A stretch of 64,000 bases of DNA from JAAXVQ01 sp964604705 (lineage in GTDB: Bacteria; Oederibacteriota; JAAXVQ01), in the NCBI GenBank assembly GCA_964604705.1, contig CAZSAP010000003.1:186001-250000 (forward strand). The letters are read 5' to 3'. The position numbers and the translations under genes were made by a program. Below, one piece after another: positions 40,547-49,536 of this stretch. Within the stretch, counting starts at the first letter, position 1. Each line of letters opens with the position of its first letter. The notes below the pieces were generated by a model. It ran no database searches, was not told the DNA's origin, and saw nothing but the letters and a program-made list of their open reading frames with translations.

Positions 40547-41461
40547 TTAACTGCGGGCGCGCACATTGGCGGCCAAACACGCCACGGCAATGGCATAAAA
40601 ACGATTGGAGGCTGTATCGGCGCGGGAATTTAAAACCATGGGCACCTTCGCCCCCAGGGCGATTCCGGCCAATGCCCCATCGGCAATAAACATCTGCGCT
40701 TTGGAGAGCATGTTGCCGGACTCAATGTTCGGCACCAAGAGAATATCCGCATCTCCCTGAATCGGTCCGGCAATGCCTTTGTCTGCACAAACCCAGGGCG
40801 AGAGCGCGTCGTCCAAAGCCAAGGGCCCAAACACCACGCCGCCGGTGATGGCGCCTTCGGCAGCCATCTGCGTCAGCTTGGCCGCTTCGACGGTCACGGG
40901 CATCTTGTCTTTAACATCCTCAACCGCGGCCATGATGGCGGCTTTCGGCTTGTCGTATCCGAGCGCGCGGACGAAATCGATGGCATTTTGCAAAATCATT
41001 TTCTTACGTTCCAAATCCGGCGCAATGTTGACCGCCGAATCTGTCACATACAGCAAACGGCCGCAGGGCTTGGCTTCCAAAATGAACACATGCGAGATGG
41101 GACGCTCGGTGCGCAACCCAAACTCCTTATTCAGCAACGCCGAGAGAATGGAGCTGGTGTGCAAGTTCCCTTTCATCAACACCTGGGCTTTGTTCTCGGC
41201 AATGAGTTTCACGGCTTCGTACGCGGCGCCTTCCTCGGTCTTGGCATCCACCAAATGCTTCATCGGGAAGGTAAGCTTTAATTCCTTGTACAACTGTTCA
41301 ATCTTCGTAGCATCACCGACCAAGGCAGCTTCGGCAATGCCTTCGTCGTGCACCCGCTGCAAGGCCTGCATGATGTCCTTGCTTTCCGGAACCGCAATGG
41401 AAACGGTCTTCTTGGGACTGCCTTTAACGCGTTGAATTAATTCATTGAAATCTTTTAGCAT
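40547..41461 (-). CDS. Phosphate acetyl/butyryltransferase family enzyme (Ptb-like)
   Basis: 304 aa, PTA/PTB family. Family blocks are present: VLMKGNLHTSSILSALLN, LLYVTDSAVNIAPDLERK, GGVVFGPLALDDALS, and DILLVPNIESGNMLSKAQMF. The length and the NIESGNMLSK phrase fit phosphate butyryltransferase better than acetyltransferase, but the acyl specificity is not certain. Such enzymes exchange CoA for phosphate, for acyl-phosphate use by a kinase (buk/ack); no kinase gene is adjacent. It sits between aroK (24 bases) and the methyltransferase gene (0 bases). Confidence 0.82.
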   Translation of the reverse strand: MLKDFNELIQRVKGSPKKTVSIAVPESKDIMQALQRVHDEGIAEAALVGDATKIEQLYKELKLTFPMKHLVDAKTEEGAAYEAVKLIAENKAQVLMKGNLHTSSILSALLNKEFGLRTERPISHVFILEAKPCGRLLYVTDSAVNIAPDLERKKMILQNAIDFVRALGYDKPKAAIMAAVEDVKDKMPVTVEAAKLTQMAAEGAITGGVVFGPLALDDALSPWVCADKGIAGPIQGDADILLVPNIESGNMLSKAQMFIADGALAGIALGAKVPMVLNSRADTASNRFYAIAVACLAANVRARS

Positions 41462-41485
41462 GGAAGATCCCTCTCTCGTTCACGG

Positions 41486-42004
41486 TTATGCGTTCAACCG
41501 GTAGCGATGTATAATTTGCTCCGCAATATCTGCGGGCGTTTTTCCGTCTGTTGGGCAAAGCCAATCCGCACGGGCGTAGGCATCCAAACGCTGCGACAAC
41601 AAGGCCTCAACCCGTTGCCGTACCTGTTCGGGCTCGCCTGCCAGCAACGGCCGATCCTGCGCCGATCCGACACGTTTGAGAATTTCAGCCACCTGCGCGG
41701 TTAAACACACCACGGGACCCAGCGCCCGCAAAAGCGGCCAATTGCGCTCGGCCAGCACGATCCCACCGCCGGTAGAGATGACCCGGTGCGCCGCTTCGTG
41801 TCCCAAGGTTTCCAGGGCACGGGTTTCCCAGGTGCGAAACTCCGGCTCGCCCTCTTCGGCAAAGATGCGGGTAATCGGTTTTCCAGCGTGCTCTACAATC
41901 CAAGCATCGGTATCCACCAACGGCCACTCAAGGGCGTGGGCCAACTCGCGTCCGACCGCTGTCTTGCCCGTCCCCATAAACCCCACCAAAACTAAGGAAC
42001 TCAT
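41486..42004 (-). CDS. aroK: Shikimate kinase
   Basis: 172 aa. Walker A LVGFMGTGKTAVGRELA (near 5-21), the DTDAWIVEHAG shikimate-binding acidic site, E-x-x-FR-x-W-E region (EFRTWETRAL) and GGGIVL are typical. Phosphorylates shikimate at the 3-hydroxyl in aromatic amino acid synthesis. The ATG overlaps the aroC stop by ATGA. Downstream comes the Ptb-like gene. Confidence 0.94.
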   Translation of the reverse strand: MSSLVLVGFMGTGKTAVGRELAHALEWPLVDTDAWIVEHAGKPITRIFAEEGEPEFRTWETRALETLGHEAAHRVISTGGGIVLAERNWPLLRALGPVVCLTAQVAEILKRVGSAQDRPLLAGEPEQVRQRVEALLSQRLDAYARADWLCPTDGKTPADIAEQIIHRYRLNA

Positions 42005-43164
42005 CGTTGCGCAAGCCGCCGGGAGTAAGCCTTGAGATTGGCGACCAATTCTTTCAGCGAGTCACCGCCAAATTTTTCCTGATACGCCCGCGCCAATTCC
42101 CCAGCAATCATGGCTTCGCCTACGACTGCCGCTGCGGGAACAGCGCAGACATCCGAACGCTCATACCCGGCCGCCTGGGCTTTCTTGGTTTTCATGTCAA
42201 CGGACATCAAAGGCTGGCGCAGTGTGGCAATCGGTTTCATGGCCGTGCGCAGCCACAGTGGTTCTCCGGTGGTCATACCGCCTTCCAACCCGCCTGCATG
42301 ATTGGTGCTGCGCCGATAGCCTTGCCCGCGCTTGTACACAATTTCATCATGTACCTGCGACCCGGACCAAACGGCACTTTGAAAGCCAATTCCCACTTCC
42401 ACACCTTTAATCGCCGGGATGCTCATAAGCGCTGCGGTCAAGCGGGTCTCCAGGCGGCGATCCCAGTGCACATGACTGCCCAATCCTGGAACCAAACCCC
42501 AAGCCGAAACCACAAACACGCCGCCCAAGGTATCCCCGGCCTTGGACGCTTGATCAATCACCCGGTGCATGGCCAACGCTGCGCGCGGGTCCGGACAACG
42601 AACATCCGAAGCCTCCGCCTTACGCACCCATTCGGCCGGACTGGCCTCGGCGGGTTTCATCTTGGCCGCGCCAATGGACTCCACCCACGAACCCACTTGC
42701 ACACCCACGTGCTGCAACAGCGTGCGGGCGACGGCACCCATGGCCACACGCGTGGTGGTTTCACGGGCCGAGGCGCGTTCCAAAATGTCCCGCAAATCCG
42801 AACGATCGTATTTCAATGCGCCCACCAAATCCGCATGCCCTGGACGGGGACGCGCAAGCCGCAGAATTTTCTGCTTGGCCGCGGCCGCCTCGGCGCTCAT
42901 GCTCACGCGCCAGTTTTCCCAATCACGGTTGACGATGGTTAACGCCACCGGTGACCCGAGGGTCTCCCCGTGACGCACACCGGCGGTAATCTGAACTTGA
43001 TCTTTTTCGATCTGCATGCGCCCGCCGCGTCCATAGCCCTGTTGCCGACGCTGCAATTGCACATTGATATCTTCAGCCTTCAAGGGCATGCCCGCAGGCA
43101 AGCCTTCGATGATCACACTCAAGGCGGGGCCGTGCGACTCTCCGGCCGTTAAAAAGCGCAACAT
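42001..43164 (-). CDS. aroC: Chorismate synthase
   Basis: 387 aa. Removes phosphate from EPSP to form chorismate using reduced FMN. The LRFLTAGESHGPAL N-terminus, RRQQGYGRGGRM, GHADLVGALKY, and GLEGGMTTGEPL blocks are diagnostic. Of two adjacent ATGs I choose the second (43164), giving 5 bases to GGAGG; this overlaps the GT2 stop by one base. Next in the operon is aroK, with a 4-base overlap. Confidence 0.95.
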   Translation of the reverse strand: MLRFLTAGESHGPALSVIIEGLPAGMPLKAEDINVQLQRRQQGYGRGGRMQIEKDQVQITAGVRHGETLGSPVALTIVNRDWENWRVSMSAEAAAAKQKILRLARPRPGHADLVGALKYDRSDLRDILERASARETTTRVAMGAVARTLLQHVGVQVGSWVESIGAAKMKPAEASPAEWVRKAEASDVRCPDPRAALAMHRVIDQASKAGDTLGGVFVVSAWGLVPGLGSHVHWDRRLETRLTAALMSIPAIKGVEVGIGFQSAVWSGSQVHDEIVYKRGQGYRRSTNHAGGLEGGMTTGEPLWLRTAMKPIATLRQPLMSVDMKTKKAQAAGYERSDVCAVPAAAVVGEAMIAGELARAYQEKFGGDSLKELVANLKAYSRRLAQR

Positions 43165-43922
43165 CATGACCTCCCGGAAAACAAACCGTATCTAAAAATG
43201 CAATACAACGCCCGAACCGCGTCCTTGGTGCCAATCTTTTTGCCCTCGGCATACGAGCGACCGTTGTAGGAAATGCCCACCTCAAAAAAGCGAACCCGCT
43301 TGCGCGCCAGCTTGATGGTCACTTCGGGTTCGAACCCAAAGCGTTTCTCGTTTAATTTTAATGATTGTATGAGCTCACGCCCAAACGCCTTGTAGCATGT
43401 TTCCATATCCGTTAAATTCAAATTGGTGAACATGTTGCTCAAAAAGGTCAAACCGGTATTCATGACCGAATGCCAAAAAAACAAAACCCTGCGACTTTTG
43501 GTTGTTAAGAAACGACTGCCGTAAACCACATCGGCCACACCCTTGGCAAAGGGCATGAGCAAATCCTCGTAGTCGGCCGGATCGTATTCCAAGTCCGCAT
43601 CCTGAATCAACACCACATCGTTGCGGGCCTGCCGAATGCCTTCATGCAAGGCCGCACCTTTACCACTGTTTTTAGGCAGACGGATCAACCGCAGATCTTT
43701 TCCCTTCACCGCCTCGATCTGTTTGAGGGTGCCATCGGTGGAGGCATCGTCCACCACAATGATTTCTTTAGGAATATCCACATCGCGCACGCGGCGAATA
43801 ATTTCCTGGATGGTTTTTTCTTCATTGTAAACGGGGATGATCACCGATAACGATGGCCAAGTGATCGAACGAGATAAGCGTATGTTTGAACGTTGACTGT
43901 TTTTAGCTTTGGATGAATTCAC
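43164..43922 (-). CDS. GT2-family glycosyltransferase (DPM1-like)
   Basis: 252 aa. GT-A fold: LSVIIPVYNEEKTIQEII, the nucleotide-sugar DDAST, and the DXD-type ADLEYDPADYEDLL, followed by YGSRFL and the TDMETCYKAF and RFGFEPEVT blocks, as in dolichol-phosphate-mannose-synthase-like enzymes. It has no C-terminal membrane helices, so is probably membrane-associated rather than integral; likely makes polyprenyl-phosphate sugars or cell-surface glycans. Start is a GTG at 43922 with GAGG six bases upstream. First gene of the long operon, with its own promoter at 44009-44036. Confidence 0.86.
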   Translation of the reverse strand: MNSSKAKNSQRSNIRLSRSITWPSLSVIIPVYNEEKTIQEIIRRVRDVDIPKEIIVVDDASTDGTLKQIEAVKGKDLRLIRLPKNSGKGAALHEGIRQARNDVVLIQDADLEYDPADYEDLLMPFAKGVADVVYGSRFLTTKSRRVLFFWHSVMNTGLTFLSNMFTNLNLTDMETCYKAFGRELIQSLKLNEKRFGFEPEVTIKLARKRVRFFEVGISYNGRSYAEGKKIGTKDAVRALYCIFRYGLFSGRS

Positions 43923-44008
43923 CTAGCGCCTCATCGGTCCTGGCAGGCCCAACCGGCCCAACTTTTTTGGACGACCGGCGAGTCATGCATGCGGAAAAAA
44001 ATCGCTTT

Positions 44009-44036
44009 AATATAACATTTTTTCGGCTTTTGTCAA
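44009..44036 (-). promoter_or_regulatory. Promoter of the GT2-aro-che-dprA operon
   Basis: Minus strand: TTGACA (44036-44031), 16-base spacer, TATATT (44014-44009), 87 bases before the GTG at 43922. The -35 box is perfect. Confidence 0.6.
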
Positions 44037-44133
44037 TTGCCACGCGTGAATAAAAAACTGCGCCTTGGCTGGCCTAAACGTCTTTGGGCGCGGTCCGAAA
44101 AAAAACACAGTTCAGTTTTTTTCTCAAAAGCAA

Positions 44134-44162
44134 TTGACAAAAAAACAAAAATTTCCTAGTAT
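44134..44162 (+). promoter_or_regulatory. Promoter of tRNA-Leu
   Basis: TTGACA at 44134-44139, a 17-base AT-rich spacer, TAGTAT at 44157-44162; the tRNA starts 15 bases downstream. Confidence 0.75.
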
Positions 44163-44176
44163 GTACCAACATTTTT

Positions 44177-44263
44177 GCCGGAGTGGTGAAATTGGTAGAC
44201 GCAGAGGACTCAAAATCCTCCGCTCGCAAGGGCATGTCGGTTCGATTCCGACCTCCGGCACCA
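44177..44263 (+). tRNA. tRNA-Leu (anticodon CAA)
   Basis: 87 bases including encoded CCA. The acceptor stem GCCGGAG pairs with CTCCGGC; the anticodon stem GAGGA/TCCTC encloses a loop CTCAAAA, giving anticodon CAA for UUG codons. The D-loop (TTGGTAGAC), a long class II variable arm typical of leucine tRNA (CGCTCGCAAGGGCATG) and the TTCGATT loop are present. It is followed by an intrinsic terminator and preceded by its own promoter, so is a single-gene unit. Confidence 0.97.
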
Positions 44264-44272
44264 GACCTTACC

Positions 44273-44303
44273 AAAGGCAACCCCCCATGGGTTGCCTTTT
44301 TTT
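44273..44303 (+). terminator. Intrinsic terminator of tRNA-Leu
   Basis: AAAGGCAACCC pairs with GGGTTGCCTTT, followed by further T residues, 10 bases past the tRNA end. Confidence 0.85.
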
Positions 44304-44343
44304 ATTCCACAATTTTCCCTGTAGGACAACCCAGGCACAGAGC

Positions 44344-44380
44344 AAAAAAAAAGGGGCGCGCCTCGCAGGCGCACCCCTTT
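44344..44380 (-). terminator. Intrinsic terminator of the MerR/GGDEF gene
   Basis: AAAGGGG-GCGCCT pairs with AGGCGC-CCCCTTT (one mismatch bulge); on the minus strand the stem is followed by nine T residues. It lies 15 bases past the stop at 44395. Confidence 0.85.
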
Positions 44381-44394
44381 AACAAAAACCATTA

Positions 44395-45264
44395 TTACGA
44401 TGAACGCTTATCCACCACAAAATCGCTCTTCTTCATTTTTTGCGCAAATTGTTTTAATTCATTGGCAATGTCATCGATTTGAGCAAAATGGGCCAAATTG
44501 CGCCGCTCATTGGTCACAACTGAAACCGTTAAGGTCATAATGCTGTATTTGAGCACCTCGCCCTTACGGTTTATATTGATAATATAATTGTTTTCCCGAT
44601 CTTCTTTATCGTACTGCTGGGGGATCAATTGATCAAAATTTTCAATCAACTTGGCACAAATCAACTGATATTTTTCCGGTGTGGTTACAATCACGAAATT
44701 GTCCCCACCCAAATGCCCGATCACATCCCCTTGATTCCCAAAATCACGGGTCACATCAAAAATAATCAACGAGGTGAACTTTAGCAGCTTATCCCCACGC
44801 TGATAACCATACCGTAAGTTATATGCGCGAAAATTTTCCAAATCCACATAGCAAATAGCCGTTTTCGCCCCCTCGGATAAGCGCCGATCAATCTCCTGCT
44901 GAATAAAAAAGTGGTCCGGAAGATTGGTGAGGGGATGAACGCGAGTCGCACCCTTGGAATCCGCATACCCTTCCTCGATCTCCGAACCCACATTAAAACA
45001 ATTGAGATCTTTCACTTTCTTTTTCAGTGCTTCGTCTTGCAAAAAATTAGAAGAGGTGATCAAATCATTGATGCGCAAATTATTTGTGTCCAACGTTTCT
45101 TTCAGGGAAATAATTTTCTTCACCATGGTCTTGCTGTATTTGCGATGACCAGAAGGCACGCGTACAGGCGCAATTAAGCCCAAACTCTCCCAATATCTAA
45201 GGGTGCGTTCAGACAAGCCACTTAACTTTGCTGCAGCACCGATACCGATCAGTTTTTCTTTCAT
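44395..45264 (-). CDS. MerR-type DNA-binding domain fused to a GGDEF-like domain
   Basis: 289 aa. Residues 5-72 form a MerR HTH (GIGAAAKLSGLSERTLRYWESLGLI, then HRKYSK). Residues 110-275 form a GGDEF-like domain: HPLTNLPDHFFIQQEI, AICYVDLENFRAYNLRYGYQRGD, and the active-site loop as HLGGDNFV. GGDEF has thus become GGDNF: the metal/catalytic Glu is replaced by Asn, which normally destroys diguanylate cyclase activity. I infer a transcription regulator that binds a nucleotide or c-di-GMP-like ligand, not a cyclase. A terminator follows. The 252-base AT-rich region upstream (45265-45516) shows no gene. Confidence 0.78.
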   Translation of the reverse strand: MKEKLIGIGAAAKLSGLSERTLRYWESLGLIAPVRVPSGHRKYSKTMVKKIISLKETLDTNNLRINDLITSSNFLQDEALKKKVKDLNCFNVGSEIEEGYADSKGATRVHPLTNLPDHFFIQQEIDRRLSEGAKTAICYVDLENFRAYNLRYGYQRGDKLLKFTSLIIFDVTRDFGNQGDVIGHLGGDNFVIVTTPEKYQLICAKLIENFDQLIPQQYDKEDRENNYIININRKGEVLKYSIMTLTVSVVTNERRNLAHFAQIDDIANELKQFAQKMKKSDFVVDKRSS

Positions 45265-45516
45265 AATTGAGAACCTCTCTGGTCAGGATGGATAAATGAT
45301 CCGACCTTCGGCCTAAAAAATACTTGCACTAAATATAAAAAAAAACTCGAATGAATTATATCATCACCAAATATTTTGTCAAGTTTCAACTAATTGTTTT
45401 CGTAGGTTTATTTTATACGGAAATATCCTTAAAAAACAGGGATATATTTTAAACACAAACCAATGTCATTAGATACATCGGCTCACTAAAAAATTACAAA
45501 AAATAATCCTTAAAAA

Positions 45517-46725
45517 TCAAACCAGGGAAATTTTTGCATACTTTCGCTTTCCAACTTGAACCACAGAACCATCCTTGATTTCAACATCCAGGGCCGAATC
45601 CCCAATACGCTGTTGATCTACTTCAACCGCCCCTTGCTTAATCATGCGCTGGGCTTCGGCCTTGCTTGGCACCATTTGGGTTTGGTGCAATAATTTCACA
45701 ATCCAAATTTTTCCGTCCTTTAGTTCTGAAGCCGCCAACTTTATCTCAGGCATCTCACTGGGCAATTGTCGATCCCGAAAAATTCGGTCAAATTCATCCG
45801 CGGCTTCACGCGCCGCAGCCGCCGAATGGAATTGTTCAACAATGGTGAAGGCCAAACGCACTTTGATCGCCCGCGGATGCACAACCCCGGATTCCATTTC
45901 CTGGCGAATCGTGCTTAATTCGGCATCGGTGAGGCTGGTGAGCAGGGTAAAATATTTCAGCATCATGGTATCCGGCAAACTCATGAGTTTGCCAAACATA
46001 TCTTTGGGGGCTTCGGTGATTCCTACATAATTTCCAAGGCTTTTGGACATTTTATTCACTCCGTCCAAACCTTCCAAAAGGGGCATCGCCAAAATCACTT
46101 CCGGTTCCTGCCCATAATCCTGCTGCAAGGCGCGCGCAACCAAGCAATTGAAGATCTGATCCGTGCCACACATTTCAATATCCGACTTGAGCACCACGGA
46201 ATCATACCCTTGGATGAGCGGATAGAGCAGCTCATGCAGCCCAATCGGACGTCCTTCGCGATACCGCTTTTCAAAATCATCCCGTTCCAAAATCCGAGCC
46301 ACGGTATACCGGGCGGATAAACGAATAATGTCGGCAAAGGTCATGGGACCGCACCAGGTGTTGTTAAAGACCACCTGTGTCCGTTCGGGCAAAAGAATTT
46401 TGAAGACTTGATTCTGATAGGTCTGGGCATTGGCCAATATTTGCTCCCGCGTCAGCGGGGGCCGGGTGATGCTGCGCCCGGTAGGATCGCCGATCATGCC
46501 CGTAAAATCGCCAATGAGAAACTGTACGGTGTGCCCCAATTCCTGGAGGTGGCGCAACTTACGCAAAACCACGGCATGGCCTAGATGCAAATCCGGAGCC
46601 GACGGATCGGCACCGTATTTAACCAACAAAGGCCGTTCTTGTTTTAATTTGGCGGCCAAATCTTCATGGCTGATGATATTGGCGCATCCCCGACCAATGG
46701 CTTCCAACGTATTTAAACTCGACAC
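45517..46725 (-). CDS. tyrS: Tyrosyl-tRNA synthetase
   Basis: 402 aa, class I synthetase. HIGH-type signature in PDLHLGHAVVLRK (near 43-55), the Tyr-binding region, and KMSKS in NKMSKSLGNYV. The C-terminal S4 RNA-binding domain spans about 335-402 (SKAEAQRMIKQGAVEVDQQRIGD). The GTG at 46725 is used, with GGAG nine bases upstream. Divergent from the penicillin-binding protein gene. Confidence 0.94.
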   Translation of the reverse strand: MSSLNTLEAIGRGCANIISHEDLAAKLKQERPLLVKYGADPSAPDLHLGHAVVLRKLRHLQELGHTVQFLIGDFTGMIGDPTGRSITRPPLTREQILANAQTYQNQVFKILLPERTQVVFNNTWCGPMTFADIIRLSARYTVARILERDDFEKRYREGRPIGLHELLYPLIQGYDSVVLKSDIEMCGTDQIFNCLVARALQQDYGQEPEVILAMPLLEGLDGVNKMSKSLGNYVGITEAPKDMFGKLMSLPDTMMLKYFTLLTSLTDAELSTIRQEMESGVVHPRAIKVRLAFTIVEQFHSAAAAREAADEFDRIFRDRQLPSEMPEIKLAASELKDGKIWIVKLLHQTQMVPSKAEAQRMIKQGAVEVDQQRIGDSALDVEIKDGSVVQVGKRKYAKISLV

Positions 46726-46881
46726 GCGTTCACGCTCCGCAGATATAATGGAAAGTTACCCTAAAACGCTTGCAAAACCCGCTTACTCTAGCATTCCTGA
46801 TTGGAAAAACGCAATGGAAAAATGTAGGGACTATGGTACAATGCTCATCATTGATTTTCCTCAGAGAGGATTTCTTTTTGC

Positions 46882-49251
46882 ATGCAGGATGAATTGCCGT
46901 TTTCTCCCGAACCCACGCCCGATGAACCCAAGCCCGTGAAGCAGCCTATTGCCGACGAGGAGCATACACTGGCCGTAAAGCATACATCTACGACGTCCTT
47001 CTGGACCTGGAAGCGCTGGGTGTTTTTTATTTTTTCCTTATTGGTTGCCATTGGCTCCGGTGCGGCCTTCGGGACCTTGATCACGTTCATGGGTGAAATG
47101 CCCCTGGCGTCCGATCTAAAGGCGTTTCAACCTTCCCTAACCACCAAAATGTACGACTGCAAGGGGCAGCTGATTACGGAATTGTTCACCGAACAGCGTA
47201 CCCTCATCCATTTGGAAAATGTCCCAGACCACCTGCAAAAAGCTGTTATTGCCATTGAAGACAACAGTTTCTACCAACATTTTGGCATTCAACTGGCAGG
47301 GATTGTCCGCTCGGTCATGGTGAATGTTCTCCACAAGCGCTATCAGCAGGGTGGTTCCACCATCACCCAGCAGCTGGCCCGCAACATGTTTCTGACCCGG
47401 CGAAAAACCATCGAGCGCAAAGTCAAAGAAATTATTCTGGCCCTGCAGATTGAACGCACCTACACCAAAAAAGAAATATTGGAAATGTACTTAAATCAAA
47501 TTTACTTCGGCAATGGCGCTTACGGTGTCGAGTCTGCGGCCCGCGCCTATTTTGGAAAGCACATCCAAGATCTGGATCTCTCCGAATGCGCCCTCCTGGC
47601 CGGTTTGCCACGTTCGCCGAACACCTACAACCCCTACCGGAATCAAGAACGCGCCAAACGCCGCAGAAACCTGGTGATTGCCCAAATGCAACGCCTGGGC
47701 TTCATTACCCCTTTGGAAGCCGAAGCGGCCAAGGCCAAACCCATTCAACTGGCTTCGGTTGAAGTTTCCCAAGCGCCTTACTTTGTCGAATATGTCCGGC
47801 AGCAACTGGAAAGCCGCTACGGCGGCGGAGCGTTGTACAAAGGCGGGCTGAAAGTCTACACCACCTTGGATATGTCCATCCAGCAAATGGCCCAGGACAG
47901 CATGAATGAGGGGATGGTGGAGGCCGAAAAAATCATTCTACCCCGCCTGCCCAAAAGCGCCGGACACATGCCCGAAACCTTGCAATGCGCGTTGGTCGTA
48001 TCCGATCCCACGACCGGTGAAATCCGGGCCATGATCGGCGGGCGGAACTTCCAAGAGAGCAAATTCAATCGCGCGGTCCAGGCTCAGCGCCAACCCGGGT
48101 CGGCGTTCAAACCCTTTATTTATGCCACGGCCTTTTCCAAAGGGTTCACCCAAGCCGACCTCATTCTCGATGCTCCGGTGGTGTTTAAAACCGAGCAGGG
48201 CAAAGTGTGGAAGCCCGAAAACTTTTCCAGTACGTTTGAAGGCATGACCTGCCTGCGCAGCGCCTTAACCCATTCCCGCAATATTGTCAGCGTCAAGCTC
48301 TTGGATAAAGTCGGCATGGACAACGTCGTCGAAACCGCGCACCGCATGGGCATTGAATCCACCTTAAATCCATATCTCACCTTGGCCCTGGGGGCGTCGG
48401 AAGTCAACCTGTTGGAGATGGTTTCGGCCTATGGGACTCTGGCCAATCACGGCATCCACGCTGAGCCGGTAAGCATTGTGCGCGTAGAAGATGCGGAAGG
48501 CAATGTCCTGGAAGAAAATGCCTCCTTCAAGCAAGAGGGCCTGGATGAATCCACCGCGTACATCCTCACCGATGTCATGGAAAACGTCATCAATGCCGGT
48601 ACGGGGTATCCCATCCGGCGCATGGGCTTTAAGTATCCGGCCGCGGGAAAAACCGGAACCACCAACGACTACACCGACGCCTGGTTTATGGGGTTCACCT
48701 CCGAATACGTCGCGGGTGTTTGGCTGGGCCTTGACTCGCACCGCAGTCTGGGTCGGGGCATTACCGGCGGCATGGTTTCGGCTCCCATCTGGGGACGCCT
48801 GATGATGAAAATTTACGCCAATCGCGCCCCGCGTGATTTTGAAAAACCGAGCACCGTTACCAACATTACCTTTTGCCGCGCCTCCGGACTGCTGGCCAAT
48901 CCAGAGTGTGAACGCTTCACGGCCTACGGAGCCTTTGCGGTTGGCACAGCCCCGACGAAGCACTGTGACATGCACATGGCCGAGCCCGACCCCAACTCCT
49001 TGTCCAACGTCAATCTAAACCTGGCCCCCGATATGCTGGACCTGTCCGGCAATTCTCCGGCCGCACAGGGAAGTGGATCCAAGATCAAGACCAAAGACCT
49101 CGATGCTGAAGAACGGGACAGTGAGCGTCCCAATGACGCGGTCTTGAATGAAGACGGCGAATCCGCCAGCCCAGCGTCCAATCCCAAACCAAAACCCACT
49201 CCTGCAAAAACCCGACCGGCGCCCATGCGTCAAGTCCCCCCCATGCTTTAG
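46882..49251 (+). CDS. Class A penicillin-binding protein (PBP1A)
   Basis: 789 aa bifunctional peptidoglycan synthase anchored in the inner membrane. A cytosolic N-terminus precedes one membrane helix (near 42-65). The GT51 glycosyltransferase (about 85-265) has EDNSFYQHFGI (catalytic Glu), RQQ-like GGSTITQQLARNMF and the ERKVKEIILALQIERTYTKKEILEMYLNQIYFGNGAYG block. The transpeptidase (about 360-680) has SAFK in RQPGSAFKPF (nucleophile Ser), the SRN-type HSRNI and KTGTTNDYTDAWF. A Pro/Lys-rich tail of about 60 residues ends the protein. GAGAGG is 13 bases before the ATG, a weak spacing. Confidence 0.92.
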   Translation: MQDELPFSPEPTPDEPKPVKQPIADEEHTLAVKHTSTTSFWTWKRWVFFIFSLLVAIGSGAAFGTLITFMGEMPLASDLKAFQPSLTTKMYDCKGQLITELFTEQRTLIHLENVPDHLQKAVIAIEDNSFYQHFGIQLAGIVRSVMVNVLHKRYQQGGSTITQQLARNMFLTRRKTIERKVKEIILALQIERTYTKKEILEMYLNQIYFGNGAYGVESAARAYFGKHIQDLDLSECALLAGLPRSPNTYNPYRNQERAKRRRNLVIAQMQRLGFITPLEAEAAKAKPIQLASVEVSQAPYFVEYVRQQLESRYGGGALYKGGLKVYTTLDMSIQQMAQDSMNEGMVEAEKIILPRLPKSAGHMPETLQCALVVSDPTTGEIRAMIGGRNFQESKFNRAVQAQRQPGSAFKPFIYATAFSKGFTQADLILDAPVVFKTEQGKVWKPENFSSTFEGMTCLRSALTHSRNIVSVKLLDKVGMDNVVETAHRMGIESTLNPYLTLALGASEVNLLEMVSAYGTLANHGIHAEPVSIVRVEDAEGNVLEENASFKQEGLDESTAYILTDVMENVINAGTGYPIRRMGFKYPAAGKTGTTNDYTDAWFMGFTSEYVAGVWLGLDSHRSLGRGITGGMVSAPIWGRLMMKIYANRAPRDFEKPSTVTNITFCRASGLLANPECERFTAYGAFAVGTAPTKHCDMHMAEPDPNSLSNVNLNLAPDMLDLSGNSPAAQGSGSKIKTKDLDAEERDSERPNDAVLNEDGESASPASNPKPKPTPAKTRPAPMRQVPPML

Positions 49252-49536
49252 TCCACGCCCTCAACGTTACACCCAAATCCTTGCTTGCGCGGTTACGTAA
49301 ACCGCGCCTAGCTTTTCCACCCTTTTGATCGGTCTCTCCTGCGGAGCTTTCAGGGCCACCACACGTTTTCCCGACGCGGACGTACTGTCCGCGATTTCTT
49401 CCTTTCTCAGTTAGGTGTTTCGCCCCCCCAAGCCTGGATCTCGATGCTCGATAAGGCCGTCACCAAGCCCGTTTGACGCAAAAAAAAACGCCCCGGGAAA
49501 AATCCCGAGGCGTTTTTTCAACCACTACGCGAAAAC
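49252..49536. other. Hairpin-rich gap between convergent PBP1A and ppdK genes
   Basis: 285 bases without a gene. They hold several stable hairpins, including GCGCGGTT-ACGT-AACCGCGC (about 49298-49317, imperfect spacing) and GCGGAC-GTACT-GTCCGC (about 49377-49393), and end in a strong bidirectional terminator. Either strand could encode a small structured RNA ending at that terminator. It does not match tmRNA, RNase P, 6S or SRP RNA patterns that I know. Confidence 0.35.
49484..49518. terminator. Bidirectional intrinsic terminator
   Basis: AAAAACGCC-CCGGGA pairs with TCCCG-AGGCGTTTTT; A-run and T-run on the two sides make it usable for ppdK (minus) and for anything transcribed from the left (plus). 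Confidence 0.8.

Noticed and set aside
49252..49536. SAM, glycine or c-di-GMP riboswitch
   Set aside because: Only short fragments resemble these classes; core motifs are missing, and the region lies downstream of both flanking genes.
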